Source: Paramacrobiotus metropolitanus (Eukaryota > Tardigrada > Eutardigrada > Parachela > Macrobiotidae). From it: DNA of 50,342 nt. The DNA lies in NCBI RefSeq assembly GCF_019649055.1, contig NW_026570544.1, forward strand, positions 1 through 50,342, given 5' to 3'. The notes beneath the pieces were generated by a model that worked only from the letters and a program-made list of their open reading frames with translations, was not told where the DNA came from and did no database searches. Shown here piece after piece: positions 33,653 to 43,600 of the stretch. Each line of letters starts with the position of its first letter. Position 1 is the stretch's first letter. The position numbers were made by a program, and so were the translations under genes.

Positions 33653-35980
33653 ATGAGCACGCAAATGTATCCATTCCGAAGACCGAAAAGCGGGCTTTGG
33701 GAGTTCAACAATGGTACTATGGTAATGGTTAAGCGCGACACCGGCGAATGGTGGTTGGGATTCATTCAGGATGTTGATGAAGACACAATGTTGATTGATT
33801 TCGATTCCACCATCGTGCCGGCTGGCTGGATCCATTCACGCCACATTTGGGGCTTTTGGGGTTTCGTGAATTATACGGAGGCATATGCAGCGGATAAAGT
33901 TATCAAAGAAAAAGGCAATGTTGCAGTCCAGGTGGCGCTACGCAGTGAAGAGAACGGGCCATATATATTTCGACCGGCGTGGATTATTGCACCGACAGTC
34001 CGTTTGGGAATGGTGTACGTTCGCTTGGACGATGCAGCTGCCTCTCAGTGCATGATACATAGTCCACTTGTGGCAAGTTGCTGAAAGCTCGGCGTTTGAT
34101 CATCCATCACTGTTCGAGCCAAATCCTGGCGGACTGTACTATAGGAAATGCGTAATACCGTTAGTTAATGCCAGCGCAGTCAGTCTCAGAAGCTTCTGGG
34201 ATCTAAATGCCGTGAGAATCCTCATTGATACGGGCAATACGGTTGCATTTCCGCAGGATAGGGAGAGTGAAATATACTTTTACAATATCGCTGCTTTCAG
34301 ACACTATTTCGTGAGCGCCAGGGCAAATACGCTGATGCTTATAGTTGCCTGTACTTACGACGACGAAAGCTCTCATGGCGATCCAGGTGATTGGGATACA
34401 GCTGGCTTGATGAAAGCGTTTGATCAAAATGACATAGACTCTTATGGCAATTCGGTGGACTGGGATGTAATTGGTTTAATGGAAACGCTTGAGAGATGTT
34501 TGCAGTGGTTCCGCAAATATTTTGCGCCAGAGGGACTGTTATGGAGAGCTGTGCTGCCTAAAAGAGATGTCGTGCACGACAAACCGCTAGGTAATGCGCA
34601 TAGGCATTAATTATCTTATTTTCCCTTGGTGTTATGGCACAGTTCAAATTTTTTCCAACGATGGGTACTTGCAGATGCAAACATCAGTGATATCGCACTT
34701 CCTGTGCTAGCTCGGTCGCTTCTCTTTCTGGATATGCATGCTCAATTCGTGGCCAAAAGGTACTTTTTGAGGGTACAGGAAAACTTTTGGTCAAAGTACC
34801 TTACTGGCTACTGCGAAGTAATTTACGCATATTTTCTATACGAGTACGATAATTTACTGTGCTCCTTAGTCGCTGACTCGTTGGCCAAGTTCTGAGGTTA
34901 AATTTTTAGGTTTATAGTAATAAATTAGTTGTTACGGTTGGTACCTGCTCTGATGAAAATTAATTATGCCGTATATTTTCGTGCCGATGACTGAATTCGC
35001 GATCAAAATGCGATACCAATATCTCCTTCTTCTTCAAGGGTTTGCCATTTATGGTGGCAGCTGCTTTCAACAGCACAAGCAAGCCATCACATTGTCATCA
35101 ACAGCTACATGGCCGTATCCTGTCGGCGGTATTATCAGTTCGCTTGGTGCCTGGACCGAGTTGTGACCGCGCAGACTCAGAGCATCAGTCTCACCGATTT
35201 CACCCGTAATACCAAATTCCAATTGATAACAGAAATTCTAAAGGAGTTGCTGACCGTGCGAAAAAATTCAGCTACGTGTAATTCATATCCGGGGTAATTC
35301 CTCGGAGGATGGCATGATCATCACCGAGCACGAGGCCGAAAACGGGAATCCGGGCTACGGAAAAGTTGGCCTAGACGATAATCTGGGTCGACTTCTCACC
35401 GTTTGCCGGAAGCTGGTCGTAAGCGATTATACGCTTACTGATATGTCCACAAAGATGCGCGACATATGTAATTCGCACGGCCATACGGAAAGGTTGCGTT
35501 CTGCCGGCACCTTGGAATTTCAGGTTGTTATTCCCCGCCTGGCCTTCCGCTCAACCGAGACCGACGAGCAGATACTACTGCGTTTCTTATTTGCTGCTGA
35601 GGATAACTGTCCTGCTGTCACGGCGGCAGTCTACGACCAGGTCCAGACTATTTATCAACGATGGATTGTGACTTTAACATATCCCGACGAATGGGATGCC
35701 ATCCGCGCTTGTTTAAAATTGTAAGTATAAGTACTATTACAAAAATACGTGTACCCCGTCTGCAACAGCCGCAAATATAATCGACGAAATTCTGAAGCGA
35801 AATCTGCACGAAATGATGAACACTGAGTTTGTTAATTTTTACAGTTACAATGGATTTCGCGCAGATGATGGCGGAGCAGCGTGGGAGGCTGTTGATCTGC
35901 GCACTCTGGATTTCTATTCATTTACCAAGCTGGCAATGTGGAGTATTGCCGCCACCTTCAAAAGTTTAGAAAATTATTAA
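33653..35980 (+). pseudogene. TF6: Tudor/Agenet-like + F-box family member with two frameshifts
   Basis: Family exon plan preserved: 33653-34590, 34675-34759, 35039-35720 and 35845-35980, with standard phases and splice sites. The barrel (GTMVMVKRDTGEWWLGFIQD) and F-box (DIALPVLARSLLFLDMHAQF, VCHLWWQLLS) are clear. Two lesions break it: a 4-bp CATA insertion at about 34053-34062, and one extra A in the A-run 35261-35266. Removing five bases gives an exact 612-codon length. Exon 1 also contains a diverged in-frame duplication (WDTAGLMKAFDQ / WDVIGLMETLER, about 34390-34500), which makes it longer than its relatives. AATAAA at 35993-35998 follows the stop. It is either a recent pseudogene or partly an assembly-error artefact. 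Confidence 0.65.
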
Positions 35981-36068
35981 CGTCTTTTTGCGAATAAACA
36001 GCGGTTGCCGGCAAGATAACAGAAGAATAATATTCAATAATTATTCCCGGCCGTAAGGCCCTTAACCA

Positions 36069-36225
36069 AGTGACCTAATGTGTAGTAGTAGGATCCACGG
36101 CGCGATGTGCTGCGCTGCTGATAATGTAAGATTATTTGACCTTTTGACCTGTTTTACTCAAAGTGCCTATAGCAATCTTTTTGCTAGTCTGATGCGTATC
36201 TCCTGCAGACTGTCAGCTGCTTTGT
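36069..36225 (+). promoter_or_regulatory. Conserved upstream region of TF7
   Basis: Contains CCAAGTGACCTAAT, GGATCCACGGCGCGAT, TGATAATGTAAGATTATT, TTGACCTTTTGACCTGTTTT, CAATCTTTTTGCTAG and CTCCTGCAGACTGTC, in the same order as upstream of TF5 and TF1. The two adjacent TGACCT half-sites (36137-36151) are notable. The next AG before the ATG (36622-36623) suggests a 5'UTR intron as in TF1, TF5 and TF6. Confidence 0.4.
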
Positions 36226-36646
36226 GCCTTACTGAGCACTGATAAACGAACAGGAAGGAACGTATGAAACTTTCAGTGCAAGAATAAAACCAACAGCATG
36301 CGTAGCATGCGCAACCAGATCACCAGCATGCGCACAAACTTGCAATCATATCTGCGTAGAGTAAAATTTATCTTAATTTTATATGCTGCTGCATTAGTGA
36401 AGGACCTTCACTGAAGGTCATTGGAGCAACAGCATTTACATGCAACAGTACATAAAGTGGCCAAGAGTATATCGAAACATCCAGACGTCGGCGTCTTTAG
36501 ATACTCGTTCATAATAGCTATTTGTGAATCTGATTTTTTTACGGGCTCGTTTGCTGCTGAGCCGTTGGAACTGCCCGTTTTGTCGCTTTTGGAAATCTAA
36601 ACGTTTCCCATTATTATATTCAGTCTTCCCTTCGCGACCATTTGCA

Positions 36647-38885
36647 ATGGATACGTATGCGTATCCATTCCGAAGACCGAAAAGCGGGCCTTGGGAGTTC
36701 AACAATGGTACTATGGTAATGGTTAAGCGCGACACCGGCGAGTGGTGGTTGGGATATGTTCAGGACATCGAGGGAGACGAGATGCTCATTGATTTCGATT
36801 CCACCGACGCACCCGCTGACTGGATACATTCGCGGCACATTTGGACTCACCGGCATCTGGATGGTTACACGCAGCAGCAAAACATCGATAATAAAATTAA
36901 AAAAGAAGGCAGCGTTGCCGTCCAGGTGGCGCTACGCCGTGACATGAATGGACCGCATATTTTTCAACCCGCCCGGATAATTGTACCGACTGTACACTTG
37001 GGAATGGTTTACGTTGCACTGGACGCGGAGGCTGCGCAGGCGGACATGGCTGTCCATTTCTGGCAGGTTGTCGAGAATTCGGCATTTAATTATTCATCAC
37101 TTTTCCAGTCTAATGGTAAAGTATTGTATTATCGAAAATACGTCATCCCCATAAAGAATGCCAGTCGCCTGGAACGCTTGGACCTAAAAGCCGTAAGACT
37201 GCTTATTAATTCGGCTGCAAATGGTCGGATTGAGAACACAATATACAGAGACGAGATTACAGAACGTTATTTTGTGAGGCTCCGTGCGAATACGCTTGAG
37301 TTTATCTGTGCTCAGCACGAAATGTACAGCGGAAGCTGTTACGACGGTTCGTCTAGTTGGGAGGCAGATGACTTGATCAACGCGTTTGAGAAGCTGTTGC
37401 TGTGGTCCGAAGACCATCCTGCACCCGAGCGATTGCTATGGAGGGCCATGCTTCCTATAAAAGGCGCTGTGCATGAAGAGAGGATTTTTAGATCAAGTGT
37501 CCGGTATATATTAGGTTTTCTTTTCGTTGCATTACAGTGATATGAGTCTGTCAAATTGCAGACATGAGAATCGCTCATTTGGCCCATCCTGTGTTATCTG
37601 AAACGCTGCTCTTTCTGGATGTGCACTCCCAGGCCAGGGCCAAAAGGTGAATGCGAATTATAAATTATCGCACAAAAATTGCATTAAGAATAGCGACGTT
37701 ACGCACGTTCTTCGTGCAGGAAGTTATCAATTTAGTTTTAGTCCATAACTAGTTGGGTTCGATAGTTGAGTTTTTTATGCACCGACCCCAGCGCGATCAT
37801 CTCCTTCCTTTTTTTCCACAAAAGCGTCAACTTTCGACCTTCACGTTCCGTAATGTTATTGCTGCCGACTACGTTGGGCTGATGTTGTTGTTTCTGCTAC
37901 GCAGCTACATTCTCAATGTTTTATTTCGCTTCGTTGCTTGATTTGTGTTGTCTGTACACTAGAGTGAGCACCTGCTCCGTGTACAGGACAACAGACTTCC
38001 ATTATAAAACAATGCCGGAATATGATATAAAACAGCAGTAAATAATAAACATCGGAAATAATATTTTTGGTTGGCATCGTGTTGAAATGTACCGCAATGT
38101 GCAAACCGTCTTCTTTTTAAAGGGTCTGTCATTTATGGATGCAGATATTATCTACGACCACAGCTACTCATCACATTATCATCAGCAGCTATATGGCCTT
38201 ATCATGTCGATATTATCAAGCATACGGACGAATCTACCAGTTCGCCTGGTATTTAGATCGAGCCGTAACCGCGCATACAAAGAGCATTAGCTTCATCGAT
38301 TTTACTCCCAACACCAGATTCGGCTGGATTTCTAAAGTTCTGGCCGAACTGATGGTGGTTAGAAAAGTTTCACTTCGTATGATCCACATTCGGGGTGGTC
38401 GTACATTAACAGGCATGACCATCTGCGAGCACACGAGAGATAACAACTACGATACGATTGGCCTTGAGGATGATTTGAATCGGCTGCTTACCGTTTCTCA
38501 GCAGCTGGTAATCAGCGATTATACGATCTACGACATTTCCAGCACGATGGACGACATATGCAATTTATATTACATTCCGGAGGAGGTGGGCCGAGGTAAG
38601 GGGCCAAAATTTCGGATTAAAATTCCTCGTCTGGCCTTTCGCTCAAAGGAGACAAGTAACCAGATAATTGAGCGCTTCCTGATTACCGCTGATGATAACA
38701 GTCCGGAAGTCACTCCGGCAGTTTATGACGCAGTTCACACTATTTATCAACGATGGGTTGCGACTCTTGCGTATCCGGATTGTGAGACCGGGATCACTAG
38801 CGTTCACGTCAGTGGCGCTAGGCGCTACGCCTTTGGATTATGGCCTGTGTTGTGTCTCGCTTCTGATTGGCTTGTGTTTTGTTAG
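36647..38885 (+). pseudogene. TF7: Tudor/Agenet-like + F-box gene interrupted by an LTR retrotransposon
   Basis: Exons 36647-37514, 37562-37646 and 38123-38780 are fully open and follow family phases. Intron 1 is only 47 nt with a weak GTTTTC donor. Barrel: GTMVMVKRDTGEWWLGYVQD. F-box: LAHPVLSETLLFLDVHSQAR, AKR-VCHLWMQIL. Exon 3 matches its relatives up to ATLAYPD, then at 38781 changes abruptly to the LTR start TGTGAGACCG. Translation would run 35 codons into the LTR to a stop at 38883-38885. The last residues of exon 3 and exon 4 should lie beyond the 3' end of the element, outside this window. The clean junction and intact upstream exons suggest a fairly recent insertion. Confidence 0.75.
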
Positions 38886-39129
38886 TGGGCGCGGCATAGC
38901 ACGTGCTGCACAGCGTTGCACGCTGTTGAATGGGCTCCACGCTTTACGATCGAGCTGCGCCGATCATTATTGATTTTCGATTGTCGGAATTTTCAATATT
39001 ATTAAAAAGTCAGCGATTACGGTGCGACGTTTTGTGTTTCCGCATAGCTCGCGACCCATATCGTGTCGCTCACTCCACGGGATAGATTCCGTTTCTGTCT
39101 CCGTCTGTGGATCCCTTCTGGATCTACCA
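38781..39129 (+). repeat. 5' LTR
   Basis: Starts TGTGAGACCG exactly where TF7 homology stops and probably ends ...GATCTACCA, five bases before the primer-binding site. Contains a reverse CCAAT box (CTGATTGGC, about 38861) and an ATTAAA near 39000. The end is inferred from the TG...CA rule and primer-site position; the 3' LTR is out of view, so the exact border is uncertain. Confidence 0.55.
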
Positions 39130-39134
39130 TTAGA

Positions 39135-39145
39135 TGGTAGCAGAG
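39135..39145 (+). other. Primer-binding site, initiator tRNA-Met type
   Basis: TGGTAGCAGAG is complementary to the 3' end of animal initiator tRNA-Met (including CCA), and is placed five bases after the proposed LTR end. CTACCA just upstream (39124-39129) can pair with TGGTAG, so the site may sit in a small hairpin. Confidence 0.65.
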
Positions 39146-39320
39146 CCGACAGCGGTTCTCTGATTTGATTTGATTTGTGCCAGGCAAAATTGGCCTGTTA
39201 TCTGTTATTTGACGTGTTATCCGCGACCAGCAAGGCGCAGGTCTGTATCACAGCAAAGTGCACACCACAAGCGGTGCAAGTTCCCCATCTAACGTGGATT
39301 TCCAGCTTCGGTTTTCGGTA

Positions 39321-39468
39321 CGGTATCTTCAGCGAAGAACCGTGCTGTTTCCCTAGCTGTGCAAGAGTACAAGAGTTCAGTCGTCAGTGTTCCTCGGTGT
39401 AGAGTCTTCAGCGAAGACCTACACTGGTGTCACTGATACTCGGCAAGGCTTCAGCGAAGCCTAAGCCG
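39321..39468 (+). other. Three consecutive stem-loops with a shared CTTC-AGC-GAAG apex
   Basis: SL1 39321-39342: CGGT/ACCG and TCTTC/GAAGA around AGC. SL2 39397-39424: GTGTAG/CTACAC and GTCTTC/GAAGAC around AGC, with one bulged A. SL3 39441-39468: CGGC/GCCG and GGCTTC/GAAGCC around AGC. The stems differ but keep pairing while loop and apical CTTC/GAAG are constant. In a retroelement leader this could be a packaging, dimerisation or translation signal. Confidence 0.65.
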
Positions 39469-39839
39469 TGGGCCACAAGAGGCGAAGCGCCGAAAGGGGC
39501 GCACGGGAAAAGACCGATCAGACTCCTCCAAACTGGAGTAGAGCGCCACCACTGTTGCTACGGCAGTCAGCCGGCACAGTAACCTATCAAAAGCGTGCGG
39601 CACCACCGTTACGGTAAAACCGGCGGCAGCGCGGGAACGGATAGTGGAAGAAGAATCTGGATCATTTGGATCATCTCCCCGCGGAACGCGGAACGGACGG
39701 ACGGTTAACAGGTAGAAAACCGTTAATAATTACGAGATTGGCTAGTTAGTAAAATTGGCAATTTTTATTGGTCCGTTCTGAGCTGAGCGTAAAAATAGGC
39801 GGAGTTTTGCACACGGCGCGCATGTCTGGCCGTTGACCG

Positions 39840-39860
39840 TGACGTCAGGCAGATATAAAT
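39840..39860 (+). promoter_or_regulatory. Internal core-promoter-like cluster in the leader
   Basis: TGACGTCA (39840-39847) followed by TATAAAT (39854-39860), with CCAAT-type boxes on either strand just downstream (ATTGGTCAG, ATTGGTTG, ACCAATAGG; 39889-39947). This lies 700 bp inside the leader, outside the proposed LTR. It is either a second promoter for a Gag mRNA or a sign that the LTR is longer than I inferred. Confidence 0.35.
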
Positions 39861-40036
39861 TTTTAGAGGAGCAACGTGATTGGTCAGTTATCTGAGCTGT
39901 GATTGGTTGAAATTTGAACTGAATGATTTGCGCTAGCTGACCAATAGGAATGAAGTAAACAACCCGAATGGGGATTTTCCGTTGAACTCGAGTCGTAATG
40001 GGAAATTTGATTTGAGATGAGATAATTGAGCGGAAA

Positions 40037-40532
40037 GTGACCTTTTAACTTGAATTGAGTTGAGAAGTGACCTTTTGAGTTGAGACAAAGGAAAAGTGAC
40101 CTTTGATTAAATTGAGCTGGAAACTGACCTTTAACTTGAAACTGAGTTGGAAAGTGACCTTCTGAGTTGAATTGAGTCAGAAAGTGACCTTTGAGACCAG
40201 AACAGGACTTTTGACCTGAAAAGTGACCTTTACTAAAAAGTTAGAATTGTCCTAAGTGACTTATTTAAGTGACCCTTGTGATCTGAAACTGACGAAAGGT
40301 GACCTTTATCAAAGCGAAATTGAAGTGAATAGTGATACAGCGATATCAGCAGCTGTAGGATTTCATTGCTAACGTGTCTCGAAGTTTTGTCCGAAAGTGA
40401 CCTTTTAGGGCAAACCTCTCGAACTTTTTACCGAAAAAGTGACCTTTAAACGGGACTTGGTCGAAATTTTTCAGTCGAAAAGTGACCTTTAATAAGGACT
40501 TAGAAAAATTTCGGAGGTACAAAGTGACCTTT
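40037..40532 (+). promoter_or_regulatory. Array of GTGACCTTT repeats in the Gag leader
   Basis: Ten exact GTGACCTTT copies (starts 40037, 40067, 40096, 40184, 40223, 40299, 40397, 40439, 40492, 40524) plus CTGACCTTT at 40124 and GTGACCTTC at 40154, all in one orientation and mostly preceded by AA. The first six start 28-30 nt apart. TGACCT/AGGTCA is the classical nuclear-receptor half-site, and AAAGGTCA is the extended form used by several monomeric receptors. Role as protein-binding array is inferred. Confidence 0.75.
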
Positions 40533-40607
40533 AGGGAAATTGAATAAACCATACAATAACGTGTGTGTGAGAACAATTGACAGGAGCGTCCAAGTTATCC
40601 GATCAAC

Positions 40608-43600
40608 ATGGACAAAGAACAAGAAGAACCGACATCTATCAGCAGTCAGGGAAGCAGGAGCTCCCGAGGATCACAACAAAGCGCAGTTGATCCATATAAG
40701 AAGGAATACAAGTCGCTCGCGCGTCCAGTCGGACATGATAGACAGACCCGAGCGGCTGTGACCTTTGCAAGAAAAGACAGCAAAGGCAGTGATAGCACAT
40801 ACCAAGTGGCGCTTGGAGCTACACAGAATGAGGAGAGCTCCAGCGGTGACGGAAAGGATACTCCCGCATCTGCGGCGGGAAGTCATCCGATGAACCAGAC
40901 AAAGGTCACCGGGGAGGATAAACCCACAGCAAGAGGAGCGGAACCAGTTGGAGCATCACAGTCGGATGCTACCATCAGTGGAATGAATGAGAAGGATAAA
41001 AACGTGAACCTGGCTCAAATGGAAAAGACAAAGGTCACCGAAGAAGAACTCGTTGAACTGGGACTGGATGACCTTTCACTGATCGATAAAACCGCAGGCG
41101 ATGACCTTTGGGCAACTCCAATGGTCTCAGATGAATCGAATGAATCATACTTCACGGATGATGAAGCGACGATGAATATGTCCTTCCAGACTGCGATGAA
41201 GGAGGCTGACCGTGTTGAAGGGATGACACCATTCAAGGACATACCCGAGCACCTTATTGAGCGGACACAAATGGGAAAGGTCATCAATGTTAGATCGCCA
41301 TCACCGAACAGTCCCACAACGACTTTGAGGACTCGTGTGAGAGAGTTGGAAGACGAACTCGAGGCCAAGGAAAGTCAGGCAACGAAACGAACGAGAGAAA
41401 ACCGGGAAAAACTGTCGTCGCTGGAAGCCCGAATATACGTATTGGAACAACAACAGGTAGACTTAGAAAGAGCGGCGGACGAATGGAAAATCAAATACGA
41501 ACGTCAAAGAGAACTCGCGGAAGAATACTTGAAGATGGTGGATGACAGAGAAATGGAAGGTCATCTTGCAGTCAGTGACCTTAACGAAAGTATGTCCGAA
41601 GAAACAGCGGAAAGGTCACGACACTTTGCGGAACTGAAGGACGAATGTGACTCACTGAAACTAAAGGTCACTGAAGCCGAAACGAAAAGAGATGAATACG
41701 CAACCAAACTCGCCGATGCTACTCAGCGGTTGTTGACAAACACTACTGAAGTCTTCAAGCTCAGGAATGACCTGAAGCTCCGCGACGAGAATATCGAGAC
41801 CCTCCAGAAGGAGTCATACGATCACCAGAGAAGGGCTGATGAAGCCGCTAAGGTGGCAAAGGACTTGCGAGATCAAACAGCCACCGAAGGTGTACGGTTG
41901 AATAACGAAATAAGACAGATGATGCAAGAGAATAAGGTGTTGAAGGAGGACAACAGAAAGGTCACCGATGAGATTAAAGAGTTGAAGGAAGCCGCCAAGA
42001 CAATTGCAGAACGAGGCGCGAGGTGGGAACATGAGGCACACCTCTTGGATGAAAAGGTCACGGTCCTTGAACTGAAAGATAAAGAATGGCAACAAACGGT
42101 ACATCAGAAAACAAAGGAGATCATCAGACTTAACACGGAGCTGATCGATACGACCCAAACGGCAATGACGAGGGAAGATGAGGTCACCCGTACAAAAAAC
42201 CAGCTGAAAACGGCAGCTGAGGAATACACGACGTTGGAAAGGGATGTGACCCAGTTGGCGGAACACATTAAGAGGATGGAGAATGATACTGAAAAAGTCA
42301 TCCAGGAGAAGACCTTCCAACTCCATCAGCACATGCTAAAGGTCAACGAGGAGAATCAGAATTTGAAAACGGAAAAAGAGGAATTCCAGTTGAAAGTCCG
42401 TCGCCTCGAAGACGAGAATAAGGCGCTCAACATGTCGAATAAACACAAAGACGAACAACTGCTGCAATATGGAGTCAGGACTTCAACAGTGGAGTCGCCC
42501 CCGCCCAGTTACAGCAAGGCGCACGAAACGGGCACGGGCAAAAGTTTCCACTTCGAAATGCCGCTACGAACCGGCACCGGTAAGGGAAGTGTTAAAAATG
42601 AAAGAGAAGGAGAAAAGGGCAAAGAAGACAAAGAGCCACCTTCGGAAAGTAACCCGCATATGAGTCGAGGTGACCCCTCACAATTTCCCTCGCATTTTGA
42701 AACAAACGTGTTCATCGATGAAGGGCGACGGGACAGACCCTCCAGCCGGCAGGAGCGTCCAAGGAAATCCCGTTATGGAAAAACGAAACGAAATCAAAGT
42801 GATGATGCAAGTAGCGAAGAAGACGATGACCAGAGAGCAGAAAATACAGCGGTGCAATTGACAAAAGCACTCAACTCGATGGCTCGGAAAAACACACTCG
42901 TGACCTTTGACGGCAGTCGCGACACCGTGAATGGTTGGACAAGACTGGTAAAAGAAACGCAGAGAACCTACCAGCTCACCGACGATCAAATCATGATTGA
43001 GATAGCCAGCGCGGTGAAAGGTCCCGCTAAAACCTGGTTTGAAGGAGAAAAAGATATTGCATCAGAAGACGGAATCGAATATTCAGTAACGGAGTGGATG
43101 GAGAAGTTTAAAGATGAATACGGTGACCGAGACGAAGAAGTCTTAGGCTTACGTGAGGCCTATGCAAGGAAATTTGAACTCGGAAAAGAATCGCTTGACC
43201 AATACTATCAAGCGATGATGCGGTTTAAGGCAAAGAGAATCATTACTGAAAAACAGGCCGTGGGCTTCTTAATCGAAGGATGTAGAGTGGACAATGAACT
43301 CTACAAAGCCCTGCGTACACAAAAGTGCAGAACGCCAACCGACGTGAAGGACTTCTTCCGACATTGGGCAACGGGAGAGGAAAAGTACAAGGCGCCAAAA
43401 GGTCAACGTAACCAGGATTACGTGACAATCCGGTCTGGACAAGTCGAAAATGTGCCGCAACAGAGAATGGCAGCTGCGCCAGTCCAGCAGCCGGTTGAAT
43501 ACCGCAGGGAGGCGCCGGTGCAAGAGGTCACCAAAGAAGTGACCTTCATCGACAGTCAGACGGGACAGCCACTTACGTATGCAATGGTAGCTGCGATACA

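Noticed and set aside
36290-36340. Short GCATGCG repeats
   Set aside because: Three loose copies only; no structure or context to support a function.
39243-39250. TCACA as alternative end of the 5' LTR (complement of its TGTGA start)
   Set aside because: It lies 100 bp after a good initiator-Met primer site and is not followed by one; kept the end at 39129, with uncertainty stated.
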